A program made the translations under genes and the position numbers. From assembly GCA_902729315.2 (NCBI GenBank), contig LR746268.1:6555501-6619500 (forward strand): DNA of 64,000 nt, given 5' to 3'. Origin of the DNA: Spirodela intermedia. Taxonomy: Eukaryota > Streptophyta > Magnoliopsida > Alismatales > Araceae. Of this stretch, positions 11,569 to 28,426 are shown piece after piece (within the stretch, counting starts at the first letter, position 1; every line of letters starts with the position of its first letter). Under the pieces are notes generated by a model. It did no database searches. It was not told where the DNA came from and worked only from the letters and a program-made list of their open reading frames with translations.

Positions 11569-12122
11569 AAACCCCCGCTGCACGTCGGCGGCGGCGGCGT
11601 TAGCCTCCATTTCCTCTCGTCTTCTTCGTCCACGTTGACCAGTTTTCCTATTCAGATTTGATATACCACCCCCTCGCCCGAGTGTAAGATATTTGAAAAT
11701 GTACCCCTAGTGAGATTTCTTATAATAATTGGAGGTTGCATTTTGATATATTAAGTTACTGGCGACTTTCTCGCATTTGTTCGCCATCTCTCGCACGAGT
11801 GCGTGGGGTTTGCTTCAAAGGGTCTCTGTTCACAGGCTTCGTGGTATTTTTCCGGGAAACCAAACGCCGGAAAGGAAAATGCCGAGCTAGCGTCGCCACC
11901 AGCGCCCAGGTGTGATCACAACTATATATATTTGAATATATATATACAGTGACACCCGAATAAACGAGAAGGAAAAACTCGGAGAAACTTTTTGCTGGCG
12001 TTATTACGGAGGGAGTTTCCCCCTTCCTCGGCGAGCTTCCGTCCGATCCCTAGCCAGCGCTATCACAGCCCGTGACAAGTGGCCTGAGAGAAGAATCGCG
12101 CATTCAGCCGGTGCCAAGCAAG
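11569..12122. other. 3' flank of DUF579 gene and leader of RABD1 gene
   Basis: No gene is seen here. The stretch includes an AT-repeat tract (TATATA-rich) near 11930-11946 that could serve as the RABD1 core promoter. Confidence 0.4.
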
Positions 12123-15542
<3,420 letters not shown>

Positions 15543-15850
15543 CCATCTTCGATTTACTAACCGACTCACTGGTTCACCAGAGATGGGAAGAGCAACTCGG
15601 GTACTCTTGTGGCCTTCCCACTCCCATCCAAAATACCTCTTCTCATCAGAACTAAACCCACTACCTTCTCCGTTTCCTGAATTCTAATATGCTGCAAAAT
15701 TTGCTTTACTCATCTAAGTCTGGATGGAAGGAACCCCATCAATTAATTTACTGACGCGGTGTTCTAAAAAATACTACTAATAAAAAACCTTGGTAAGATC
15801 CTCAGGGATTCCTTCTCTACTTCGAAGTTAGTCAACCCTTAGAATTGCTG

Positions 15851-17301
15851 TCAGTTCCTCCTTTGGCCGACATTGGCCCTCGATTTCACCTTGTTCCTCC
15901 TGAGGTTCTTCCTCCCGCCGGTAGATTTTTTACTTCCCTGCTTGACCTTGGGGTTGTTATTCCTCTCGTCCTCGGTGGAGGAGGCATCTCCATCAGAGAA
16001 GCCTCCGAAGCCCGTGAGCTTCTCGTACTCGCTTTCATCGATGATGCCTCGCTTCAGCTTCTTCAGCAGTCGGTACTCGTGGTCTAGCTCCTCCGCATCT
16101 TCCTTCGTCTGGGCGGCCTTCCGCTGCCTGCCCGTTGACTTCCTCGCCATCTTACCGGCTTTCCCGGTGGCTGGATTTGTTTTCTGCTGGGTCGGGTGGT
16201 CCTCTCCGGCCGCCGCCGCCGCCGCCGCTTCCCTCTTTCTCAGATTCTTCTGCCTCTGCTTCTCGCGAGCTTTATCTCTAAGTAAAGGAAAAAAAAAAAC
16301 AAATAGTTGACCAACAGCTTAGCTGCGTGCCGTCATAGATTGAGGGAAAGAGGAAGGGCGGCGCTTACTTGTACTTGATAGCCTTCACGTCAACGTCTTC
16401 CGCAGCAGTGAAGCCATCGATGGAGAGAGAATGAAGTTTGACGTCGGGCATCGAGGGGAGCTGCAGGAGGCCATATCCCATGGCCAACTTCCCAATGTCT
16501 AGGTCCTTCCATCTGAAGCAGACGGGTACTAATAAATACTTGAAAAAAGAGAAGTGGGCGGGGGCAGAAAGAACCTGAATATATAGGAGCAGTGGTGCTC
16601 CTTGTACGCGCGTATAAACGAAACAAACGCCTTGAGGCCCTTCTCCATGACGTCGCGGTCCTCTTTAGCGGCGGAACGGACCTAGCAAGGTTAAATTAAA
16701 GAAGGAAGATTTTAAGGGGGAAATCAGTAACGATGATATGATATGAGGAAGAAGAAGAGAGATTTAGCAGCCGCCGGCAAGAATAGACAGGCGAGAGATC
16801 AACACCGGATTCTAGAGAGCAGCCCACCCATAATTCTCTCGATGTAATGTGTGATGGCAATGAAGCCCGATTCACCAGGGGGGGAAAATGGGGCTCGGAA
16901 GTATGCATAAATCACACATCTTGGCAATTAAACCGTCATTTTCCACCAATGTTCTTTTAAGACCCAGTAGGAGCTTTCAGGATTTTGTCCCTACTTAAGT
17001 AGGGACAAAATTGTCAAGAGAGTTTGACATCAGGGAGGCAGAGTCGTAGGGACTTCAAAGTTTCTGGTTAGAAAAATTGAGGAAAAACTCATGACTGCTA
17101 CCAACTGATGCAGGAAAGCTGTTCCAACAATGGCATAGTCTCCTGATAGCTCGAACCTACTATCTATGGAGATATGCTGCCCTAGCTGAGTTGAAGCTAA
17201 GTCTGGTGCAAGTCAAAAACATGAATGGTGGTGGGTGTAAAATGAAAAGTAATGGAGTGAGTCAAATATTAAGGTAAAAATGGATGGGGCCATTTAGAGA
17301 G

Positions 17302-17377
<76 letters not shown>

Positions 17378-20300
17378 GTATAGTATTTTTGGGTTGCTTG
17401 CTTCAGGAGAATGTCTCAAGCATCAGTTCAATGCATCAAATGGCTTGGTGGCAATGACATTAACCTACTCATGAATATACCATCTAAATCTACAAACAGA
17501 GGGGACGGAACAGTAAAATACCCCTAGTTTTCTGAAAGAGCGGTGCGGGCAGAATGATCCAAAAGCTGTCATTTAGGGATCCTGGGCATTAGTGAGACAG
17601 AATGAGACTCCTCTCATAGTTGGATTGGTAGGTGTTGACAGACGATCTTTAACGTAAACCACTACTAATTACGTAGATAGTCAATACAGTCATCCACGCA
17701 AGTATTTTTCAAAACAACACTAGCAACAATCAAGATTGCACTAGTCACCGACAATATGAGAATAGCAACTATCTGATGAAATTTGAAGAAAGCAGTTTGT
17801 TATGGATAAGATTTGGTTTTTATTTTCTCATTTCTATCTCTCAACTATTAATTTAAATAGGCAACGCACACTTTTTCTGAACTCTAAAATTCTTGGTTGA
17901 AAATCGGAAAGGGATACACGGATACTTGCCTGAGGAACAATATCCACTGCATCATCCGAGATCTTCCTCTCCTGAAGTGGAACTCTTCTTAGTCGTAAGA
18001 AATCCACATAAGCATCCTCCTGGAGCGATCAGATGGGTTCATAGATGTTGAAATGAATTGAAAAATAAATGCCAAACGACAAGTGTTCTTATTTACCAAA
18101 TAATTGTTCATCATATAAAAGGATAAGAACAAACCTTTGGAAGGAGAAAGACGATGGCACTACCTTGCTTCCCTAGACGTGCAGTTCGGCCAACTCTATG
18201 TATGAATACATTTGGATCTTGAGGAGGGTCATACTGCATGATAAACCAACCGACTCTGAAATCCTTTTTTTGATTAAATCCCACTCTTTGTAATCAGTGT
18301 GAGGAAGAGAAGATAAAAAAATGCAAAAGAATACCAATACTATTTCACTGAAGTTGATGAGCGTAATGATGACTTTCGAGACTGTAGTGCTCTACTTATT
18401 TTTCTGATTTACATAATAGTTCTTATGAGTAAAATTTATGCTCATGTTGTTAGATTGTTCTGACCACTACACTTTCTTCCCAGATGGTGGTGGGAACTAA
18501 ATGACAGGCTGACCTCTCCACCTGTTGGTCTGGTAGTAGATCTCCTCTTTGTCCTCCTAGTTTCCTGCTTTCTGTCCCCCATTTATTCTTAGAATCAGTG
18601 TTTCCCAATCATTAGATTAAATTGAACTGTTTCCAAACCCTAAGTTGCTCTTATCACATTTGGGCGGCCTCAATTCTATTGATTGTGTTGTCAACCATAA
18701 ATGTAAACCATTTGAGTTGTCTTAGATAGAAGGTTGGATAGAACAACTGCTGGAGGGCTCCTGCTTAAATGATGCAATTCTGTGCTTGAATATTTTTATC
18801 TGCTCCGATAATTATTTACTATCAACCAACTGTACCACCAGTTCACAGTGCATTGAGATGACTATGAACTTTGAATTATGAATGCTTTCACACACAATTG
18901 CAGGGAAATCATCCGAATAGTGTAATATGCTTTACTGGTAAATTAGACATTCTAAAACAATTTCACCTAAAAAGATAGTGCATCTCTCAGAGTTTCGTAT
19001 ATAACCCTAGATCTGAGTTTTCCAACTCCATGTTTCTTAACTCACCAATCTAACCTATGGCTGAAAACTTGTACTCCACTACGACTACATTAATTTTATT
19101 AATCAAGCATATTACGAGTCAGGATTGCAGATCACCATGTGCTTCAAAATTCTCAGTTCATATAATCAAAAGTACGAATTCTAATGTTCTTGAAAAGCTC
19201 TCAAGAACCAGAAGTCAAGAAACATCAGTCTAGATACATTAGCTATAAATTGGCACACTTCTAATGGGAGATAATTATGCACAATACTTCAGCAACACAA
19301 AAAGACAGTGCCAATCATAATAAGTCAAACATAATGCTCACTGAAACAAAGACCTGCCTGAACAATCCAATCAACACCTGGAATGTCAAGTCCCCTAGCG
19401 GCAACATCAGTGCACAAGAAGACCCCACTTTCAAGAGTTGTGAATGTTGCTAATGCTTTCTCTCTAGCAATCTGGAAAATATCACATTGGATGGAACACG
19501 AGTTTAGTATACGTGGCCAGAAATATTTCAAGTATTGTTCCATCCTAGAGAGACAATCACAACTCAGACAGTTCTTCAGCATACCTGCTTCATCCTCCCA
19601 TGAAGGGATGTAAAGGAACATCCTTTGAGGATCGAAATTTTGGGCAAAACGACGCTCCAGTAATCAACACAAGCACACGTCATAAAGTAGCTGTAATAAA
19701 AAGATGATAAAAGAACAACTTCTACAAAGACCTGATTCATAAGATGTAAACTGAGAATATGAGTTCAAAATGTACATACATGATCATCTTCTTTGACATA
19801 TTCTTGACAACAAAATCGACAAGTTGTGAAGACTTCTTATCAGCGTCACATTCCAAATACTGCAGGATGGCAAAGAAACATACAGATCTCTGTCAGGTTT
19901 CATTAATCACAGGCATTACTCTTGAGATGAAAATATTCCAAGGTAGATAAATTTTGAGATATGAAACACGGGATTATCTAATAATGAGGAGAAAAATTCG
20001 TAAAAGTATAAAGAATGGTCAAATGGTACATCAGAAACAACTTGAGAAAAGCTTCAGATTAGTTTTTTTTTAAAAATAATATTAGAATGGTTTGTGTCTT
20101 CAGAGTAGCCCAGCATTCACACAGACCACTACAATCCTAAAAAGTATATGGTGTGGAGTTGACGGGATACAAAGCTTTGCAGTTGCAAATAATTACATTA
20201 AGATGGGAAAACGCATGCAATCTCGAACAAGGATGTTGTGTACCTCAATGTGAAGGCCAGAAGGAGTTCTGGAGGAAGCCATTTCTTGTACTCCAGTAGT

Positions 20301-21335
20301 CTGGAGTTTTGCTTCAGTGAGAACTTCAACCCTCACTGGGTTTCTCATTCCAGCTCGGGCAAGCTCTTCAACGGCCTCTGTCTGAGTAGCGGAGAAAAGT
20401 CCAGTTCTGCGGAGCTTAGGCAACCGAGAGATAATAGATGTGAGCTGTTTCTGGAACCCCATGTCCAAGAGTCTATCAGCCTCATCTAAAATCAAGATCT
20501 GTACCATAGAGGTAAATGGATAAGCAAAACTGGATAACGTTACAGAATTGGGGTGAAGAGCACATGAACTGATGTTCCAAATCTCAGAACAATTTATCGT
20601 ACCCATTCATACGATAAGCATCAAAATATGTCCACTAGCGTGAGCATTTTCCAATAAAAAAATTGAATACCTCAAGATTCCGGAAATCTAAGATGTCAAT
20701 CCGTTCCATAATGTCAAATATCTTTCCAGGAGTTCCAATCAATACATTTCCTCCTTCCTCCTCAATTTTCTTCATATCCACCTTTATATCTACGCCTCCA
20801 ACAAGGAGCAGAGTCTGTACGCCTGATAAAGTCGAGATAAAAGGTCTTGCAACGTGATATATCTGTGACGATAGCTCTCTTGTCGGAGAGATAATCAAGC
20901 CCATGACCTACACAAAAGAACACCGAGTGAAAATCACGCGCACTCAAGGTCTCTCCAAGGTTTCACATGAAATGCGGTAATTGAAAGCCACAATTGCTGA
21001 TCCTCCATCCTCTCTACGTTCAACATGCTTCGAACTAAACAAGTATACCTCGGTTCGTATAGACCTACCTGGTGCGGTTTCGGCGGAAGAGACGACCGGC
21101 GCAGGATCTCCACGACTGGGACGACGAATGCTAGGGTTTTCCCGGACCCGGTAGCGGCGTCGACGGCGACGTCCTTGTAGCTGCACAGCAAGGGTATCGC
21201 CGCGGCTTGGACCGGCGTGCAGAAGCGGAAGCCTCCCTCTTCCAGGGCTCCGAGGACGGGCTCCGAGAGGCGTGGCTCCAGGTCCGAGAAGAGCGTGGAG
21301 GTCAGCGCTTTGTTGGAGGGCTCTGACTTCGCCAT
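15851..21335 (-). CDS. RH18: DEAD-box RNA helicase, DDX55/Spb4-like (plant RH18 type)
   Basis: An eleven-exon gene with minus-strand exons 21069-21335, 20671-20907, 20244-20498, 19780-19859, 19585-19690, 19358-19471, 18135-18233, 17930-18019, 16575-16681, 16369-16512 and 15851-16277; 641 aa. Spb4/DDX55 helicases act in the nucleolus in 60S ribosome assembly. The motifs are complete: Q motif ([11 protein letters not shown]), I TGSGKT (62-67), Ia PTREL, Ib GTPGK (Lys instead of the usual Arg), II DEAD (173-176), III SAT (204-206), [14 protein letters not shown] and [12 protein letters not shown]. The Spb4-type C-terminal region follows ([37 protein letters not shown]), then an Ala run and a basic tail ([19 protein letters not shown]). 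Two introns, after exons 6 and 8, need GC donors to keep frame. Gene symbol is by closest plant family resemblance. Confidence 0.93.
17296..17375. repeat. (GA)n microsatellite in helicase intron
   Basis: A GA run of nearly 80 bp, interrupted once near its left end, lies inside the 1.25-kb intron between helicase exons 8 and 9. It reads as (CT)n in the transcript. Confidence 0.95.
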
Positions 21336-21728
21336 CGCCGCTTCCCTGCGTTCGTCCTCCCCCGCTGGAAGCACCGGCCGCCGTCTATACCGTTGAAACC
21401 CCACGCCCCCGCCCTTTGGCGAGCCCCTTGATCTGATCCGTCTGATTAATCAGACGGACCATAACCAAAGCGAATAGCTTCATCAATTGGTCCGTCTGAT
21501 TGATGTTCCTTGCCTCTGATTGTATTAAACGGTAGACCCTATTTCTCGAATTTAAACCCAATGCCTTTCCCCTCCTCCCTCTCTCCCCCGACCCAAACAT
21601 CCTTCAGAATGAGAACCAGAAGCAGAAGGATGTGTGAGGCAGGTACTCGGAGCAGAAATCACAGAGCTCAGCTCCTCGAGCGGTGATCCCTAGCGGGGGG
21701 GGAGGTGGGGGACGGCTTCGGTGGCAGA
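21336..21728. promoter_or_regulatory. Bidirectional promoter, helicase / AUG5
   Basis: The ATGs of the helicase (-) and AUG5 (+) are 393 bp apart and divergent, so this interval must contain both promoters and leaders. It has no obvious TATA box. It contains a perfect palindrome at 21437-21458 and a further half-site at 21491-21500. Confidence 0.6.
21437..21458. promoter_or_regulatory. Perfect 22-bp palindrome
   Basis: The half-site TCCGTCTGATT is followed directly by its exact reverse complement, and 10 bases of the half-site recur at 21491-21500. It lies centrally between the divergent helicase and AUG5 genes. It may bind a dimeric factor; that is inference. Confidence 0.6.
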
Positions 21729-24700
21729 ATGCAGGCCTCGGGGGGGACGGCGCCGAGGGCGGAGGCGATCTTGGAGTGGCTCCAGAAGGAGATGGCGTAC
21801 CCGGGGCCGCTCCCTCCGCCGGAGCTGATTCACAAGGTGTGCCGCGGAAACATGGTCCCGGTATGGAGTTTCCTGCTGCAGAGGGTCAGATCGGAGCGGA
21901 CGGTGGGGACATTGCGGCGGAACATACTGGTGCACGGTGTGTCGCCGGCGGCGGCGGCGGACGCGGCGGCTGGCGGGAGGAGGAGAGAGAGGGAAAGGGG
22001 CAAGTCGGGCCTGGAGGAGAGGGAGGCTGCGCTTCGGGAGAGGGACCTTGCCGAGGAGGAGGCGGCCAGGCTGAGGGGTGTGGTTAGACGGCAGAGGAAG
22101 GAGTTGAGAGCTAGAATGGCCGAGATCGCGCGAGAGGAGACCGAGCGGAAGAGGATGCTTGACGGGAGGTCGAGTGCTAGGTAACTTTATTGAAGGAAAC
22201 GGTTAAAGGAATTGCCTTTCCATCTTTTTTTTCCTGCGACTTATTAACGATTTCTTTGGTCGTGGGGCGGATCAACAAATCACTATCTTGAACGTCACTG
22301 GTGCTTTCACATTTTATACCTAAAAATGTGCAGTAATCCAAGGGGAAAAGTTCCTCTATAACTTCTCTAGCGAGCCTGCAATGGGAAAGCTGTTTCCATT
22401 GAACCTTAACTTTTTAACGCTGATTAAGCGTGATATAATTCTGAGCCTTAACTTTGCAGTGTTCTCTTTTACCGGAAGAGGCCGATCTTTAAACCATTCC
22501 TGGGTTATAAACCTGTTATTTCTCCTTATTCGGGCACATTTTCCCAGAGCATCATCGATATCAGACTTTGTTCTGTATTTTGCTCCTCGTGACCCATAAT
22601 ATCCATCTTTGATCCCTAATCTCCTTGCGCACTTACATTTCAGATGTCGCCCATCACCTATTTTCCTTCTCAGTAGTCGGATTTCTAAGTTTTAGCTACA
22701 TTATTGTTGGCGACGATTAATATTTACTTCATTTTATTCATCTCTTTTTCTTGTCTACATGTTACCGTACCATGCTAGCCGCATATTACAAGCTATCTCA
22801 CTATCATAGTGTTAAATGGATCCAAGCCTCCAAAATTTAATCTATGATTGGAGGTTCCGTTGTTATGGCCTGTAAAATTCCCTAGTTAGTGCTGCATTTT
22901 GGAAGGTTGTTTGTGTTGAAAGCTACATAGCCTAGCCTGAGACTACTTTTTATCATATTTTAATGATTAGATGACGCGCCCATGAGTTTGTTTGTAATGC
23001 CGATTTTTCAAAATATTTCCTTGTACACTAGGGATAACGATTGTAAAGGACACACAAAGGATTATTATTAGGCCACATTGATGTTGTTTTTCCTCAAGAA
23101 GCACAGGTTGTGTTTCTTCACTGAATTTGGATTCATCTTATTTTGCCTAGAATGCCATTGTGGCGCTAAAAGTGATGCGAATTCTTAGTGTTTTCTTAAT
23201 ATTTTTATGTAAATAATAGTTTATAACTACTTGACAAAACATGTTGGTGACATTTTCTGATTTGGCTTTGAATGATATTAGAAAAACCTGTGGGTGTATT
23301 TATGTCTGTTCATTCTCCTTCCTCATTCTATACTCCTGATCTCAGGATTCATAGGCTCAATTCTCACCACGGGCTATCTGCATTTTTGAAAACCAACTCT
23401 GCCTAGTCCTTTAATCACATTGCACAGAAAAAGTATTTATTTATTTACCAGGAAATATTGTTTCTATTGTCATTAAGTAAATACCATGGTAAGATGTATA
23501 CAGATAAATTTAAATTGCAACTGAAGATGTGTAAATTTATTGAGTAAAAGCCGTGGTATGGTGTCTGTGGACACATCTAAGTGCAAAAAAAACTATGTAA
23601 TGCTTTTTTCCTTTGCAGTTGTGTGCATGTAATTGGGTTACTTGTTTCTCTTTTAGTTTCAGTTATGTATTATGATAATTTCTTTTTTTTATTGATCATT
23701 GTGTTCGGTTGCTGGGCGGTCTGTTTTGATTTACCATATTATTTTCTCATCTATGAGGAACACTGAACATCGATCTTTATTTTTATAATAGATGCAATGT
23801 CTTTGTGTGTAAAAGCTTTTCATACTGAGAAGAACATGAGTCTCTTGAACAGTATTGGGACAACGTTTCAAAAATTCTTTCATATCATTGCTGCAAAGGT
23901 GGCTTTATGATATTTTTTTTGAATTCCCTTTATTATATTTAGCGCTAACTATATTGCTTTACATTTGTTTATGTCAGACACAAACAGGTGATGCTGGAGG
24001 CCTACAATCAACAATGTGATGAAGCATCCAGGATATTTGCTGAGTATCAGAAACGTCTTCAATCTTATGTTGATCAAGCAAGTGATGTTAGATCCTCTGC
24101 TGCAAGTGGTGCTGAAAATGGCGGTGATCTAACTGTGCAAGCAGAAAATGAAGCATTTTACTCAACAGTTAAAGGAAACAGGTCATCTGACGATGTTATT
24201 CTCGTGGAAACCACCTGGGAAAGGAATATCAGAAAAGCATGTGAAACTCTTGCAGCACAAATGATTGAAAAAATATGCAGAACTTTCCCAGCTTATGAAG
24301 GGACTGGAATTCATTTGAACGCTCAAATAGATGCGTCCAAACTGGGAATTGATTTAGATGGGGAAATACCTGACGATGTGAAGGCCATAGCAATTGATTC
24401 TTTGAAAAATCCTTCCCTGCTTCTTCGAGCTGTAACTCTCTATACTTCGCAGGTTAACAGTCTGATTCAGAGAGAAACAGAAAAAGTTGATGTTAAAGCT
24501 GATGCGGAATTCCTGAGGTCTTTGTCATTTTATTAATGCTGCTTTCTATTGTTTGGTCAGCTTGAAAGGAGTTACAGTTTAATTACAAATATTGATTGCC
24601 ACTACAATTTATTGACATGTCTGACATTCAGCTCCTATGACTCTACAGCTAAAGCTGTATTTTAATGCCTTATGTTTCATCTGTTGGACAATACTATAAT

Positions 24701-27700
24701 GCACTCTTTTTCCTTCACAGATTTAAATATGAGAATGATAGAATAGTGGATGTCGCTTCGCTTGATGCAAGCTCGCATTTAGAATACCAAGTGTATGCAA
24801 ATGGAAAATCGGAGTCAGACTTCTCTTCAAAAGGAATTTGGAGTCAACTTCTGGAAAGAGAGGTATGCCAAAAATTGTAAGATGCCTTTTAATTTACAGA
24901 TATATTCTCGTCTTTTTCTCTACAGGGTATTTTTCTCCAAAGACCTGTCAGTTGAATGCTATGTTCTAGAAACACAGTTTCACTCATTAACCTTAAATGT
25001 TTTGTGAATATCTGAAGAAACCTGATATTGTTGACTTGCTAGTCATATTTATAAAAAAATCATCTACCTAAAAATGCTTATACAAGAAGAAATTGTGGTA
25101 AATGTCTACTAGCCTTCTTGCTGTTTTTTACCTTCTGTTGTTTTTCCTTATTGTCATCTGTTAGAGCATTTTTTTTTCTGCATTTATACTAGGAAAAGCT
25201 TTGCATCTTTGCGATTTTGTGCACTCACTTTCCCATCTTCATAGAGAGTTTGCTTTGCTTTTATAAAGACATTGCACTTCTTTCTTACCAAATTTCTGTT
25301 CGTTTATTCTTTATGAGATTTTCGCATTGTTGATATTTTAAGCTACTTTCCCTTCACAGAAAGAGCATGTCCAACAGTTTGTGGCTACTGAAGATGCCCT
25401 GAATAGAGCTGCAGAAGCTAAAGCCTTAAGTCATAAGCTTATTAAACGTCTGCACGGCAACAATGACATGGCTGCACCACCAGCAATCACTGCTGGAGCT
25501 ATCTCTCAGAATATTGGAAATAACAGACATTTTGAGGTACCTTGTCTGGGCGTCCTCCTATGTTCGTAAAATCATTATTGGGATGGCACAAGGCATTTAG
25601 ATTGTTCCTTTTTAGGCAGACAATTACGATTTAAGACACATGGTGTTGTTGTCATTTTTTTTTTTTTGAAGTTTCTGCATGTATTTGGGGGTGCCTGTAT
25701 TCAAATTTGTTAACCAGCAGAATTCGTTGTTTTTTCCACTATGCAGTTGGACGTCCTGGCCAAAGAAAGGGAAGCTGCTGGGTTAAGAGCAAGCTTAAAT
25801 ACCTTGATATCTGAGGTCCAGCGCCTAAATAAATTGTGTAAGGAGTGCAGAGAAGCAGAAGATACCTTGAAAAAGAAGTGGAAAAAGATTGAAGAGTTTG
25901 ATGCGCGTAGATCTGAACTGGAGGCTATTTACACGGCTCTTCTTCAAGCAAACTTGGTAGCCATGAGTTAATTTATTCAGAATCATAGTACATTGGAGAA
26001 TTAATATCACTGTTTTTGTATTTGATGCCATAGATATGGATGCCAATTCTGTTCCTGATTGTTACTGTATTACATATTGTTTTGGATCGTATGAATATTT
26101 ATTGTGGCATTAGTGTGTCTCTTGCGTACGTCTTTTATATTTGGCATATTCGAAAATCTTCTTTGTATTTAATGGAAAATGTTGCGTCGATACAATTTGT
26201 CACTGAAAACACTAGTGTAACACGGGATGACTTTTAGGCACGCATTGTTGGAATTTGCATTAACCAGTAGGTTCCTCAAAACAAGTTTTCGGTTAAACTC
26301 CGTAGAATCTCTACTTATTTAAAGCTGAACATATTGCAAAGTCTGGTGACAACTTTTTGCTCAGCAAAAGCATTTCCATTTTAGTAAACATTCCACGAAT
26401 ACTCCTCCGGATCTTACATGATATCCAAAGGAATGCAGGGGAACAACACGGGGGGCAGGTATCTTGCTCTAATTTTTTTAGCTAGTTTGTTGGGCTTCAC
26501 GTTCGTAGTAGCCCTAGTTATGTTCTACCGTCACCTGTTTGGAGATCTTTATAAAGTATAACTAGTAAAACATGTATGAACCGGTCGTACCCATGCTTGG
26601 TGTGCCAGTCTTGCAAATGATTGGCTGTCCTCTTAGAGAATGGAATACATTGGATTTTCGACCTGCCAACACTGGCTGATGACTTCTACCAGTCGTGCAA
26701 TCTTGGATGACCAGCAATGGTCGATGCCCTCGTGGTCATTTAATTTTTCTTGCAATCTACTTGTTGCTTTAGTTAGATCGACTTCTCCCTCTGCATTTGT
26801 GGCCTGATGCTTTAGTTCAATTGATTTCTGCCACTGCTTAATACTCTTGTTAGCAAAGGTCTCTTACTAATCATGCCGGGTTTATTGGGTCTCGCTGTGC
26901 AGAATGCATCAGCTTTCTGGGGCCAGCAGCCATTAGCTGCTCGGGAATACGCGTTAAAGACTATCATTCCAGCATGTGATGCTGTGGAAGTTATCTCAAT
27001 CTGTGCAAAAGACCTAATCGAGAAAGAAGTGTCCGCCTTCTACCAAGGTCTAGACAATAGTCCCTATATGTTGCCATCAACTCCGCAGGTTTGTAAAAGA
27101 AACGTTTTTCTCCAACTATTTCAGGTCTTGAGGGGCATGAAATTTATTGTTTGATTCTTCTAGCTGAAGCCATATGATTTGGGATGGAGACTGATACATA
27201 TGTTAGCTTTTCTGTATCCATTAGTGATAATGACAGGCCTTTTGCAAATGTTTTAACGTTCTGTTGCTTCTATACGTTAGATAAACCTACATATGACAGT
27301 TGATAATTTGGAATCAAGCAGGCCCTTCTCGAATCAATGGGTGCTAAAGGATCTACCGGACCCGAAGCAGTTGCAGCTGCGGAAAAAAATGCTTCTTTGT
27401 TAATCACAAGAGCCGGGGCTGGAGATCCTTCAGCAATTCCATCTATTTGCCGTATTTCTGCTGCACTCCAATCCCATGCTGGTAATTTTTATGATCTACT
27501 TTGTGCTCAACATCGTGGTAGTACCTTCTATGGTCATCATGGCGGATCTTTACTCGGAATCTGGCTGCTTTGATTCGGCGGCGTTTGGTGCTATTCTTCT
27601 ATTGATTCGGCGAATGAAAGAGCTCCCTCAGTATTAACTAGTTATCGTCTCTTGTTGAAGGGTTTGAAAGCCCAGACACTGCATTTGCGTCAGTGCTAGA

Positions 27701-28426
27701 CGCACTACAGTTTTGTCTGAAGCTGCGGGGTTCCGAGGCCTGTATTCTGGAAGATCTGTACAAGATTATAAACCTAGTCCACACTCGTCGGGAGCTTGTT
27801 GAGAACGACCGTCTTTTGTTAAATCATGCATATCGTGTCCAGCAGGGATATGAGAGGTAGCTTAATTTCTCTACTTTCTGTGATTTAATTCTAGTAAGGA
27901 TATGTGGCTCTCCGGCTGACTTGTGGTGTGAGATCTTTGAAAACTTGTTTCGCAGGAAAACTGATTACTGCTTGAGCCTGGCTGCGGAACAGGAGAGCAT
28001 CATAGTGCAGAGGTGGTTGCCAGAACTCACCGATGCAGTTTTGAAAGCCCAAAAGTGTTTGGAAGATTGCCAAAGTATTAGAGGCTTGGTAAGCATCTAC
28101 TCTCGTATAAACCCTGAAATGTTTCGGCATTTGGTTAAAAATAGAACGGTCGCTACCACTCTCGAAAAGATTGCAACTGGTTCTTGAGCTTCTCTGATTT
28201 GTTTGTTGACAACTGAACCGGGAAAATCTTGACCCTTGATTGCTTGTTTCATATAATCACATATTCTATAACCCAATATGGGACGACGTCGCAGGTTGAT
28301 GAGTGGTGGGAGCAGCCGGCTGCGACAGTCGTTGATTGGGTGTTGGTCGATGGGCAAAACGTGGCCGCCTGGCTCAACCATGTGAAGCAGCTTCAGATGG
28401 CGTTCTACGACCAAGAGCTGTTGTGA
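21729..28426 (+). CDS. AUG5: AUGMIN subunit 5 (HAUS5 homologue)
   Basis: A ten-exon gene with exons 21729-22180, 23978-24517, 24721-24862, 25360-25536, 25747-25956, 26903-27088, 27322-27481, 27661-27856, 27956-28088 and 28295-28426. All phases agree; the product is 775 aa, close to the Arabidopsis protein. Augmin is an eight-subunit complex that recruits gamma-tubulin to existing microtubules for branching nucleation in spindle, phragmoplast and cortical arrays. The N-terminus MQASGG...[14 protein letters not shown] and [19 protein letters not shown] is diagnostic. A long Arg/Glu-rich coiled coil follows ([20 protein letters not shown]). Later conserved blocks include [53 protein letters not shown] and the C-terminus [15 protein letters not shown]. 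The ATG at 21729 is the first in frame. Intron 1 is about 1.8 kb and holds no recognised insert. Confidence 0.95.

Noticed and set aside
10879-11610. Long minus-strand open frame (243 codons) over the DUF579 gene
   Set aside because: It is a shadow produced by high GC at third positions; the plus-strand frame has the family motifs.
17296-17375. Long GA run considered as a CRISPR-like or regulatory array
   Set aside because: It is a simple dinucleotide microsatellite inside an intron.
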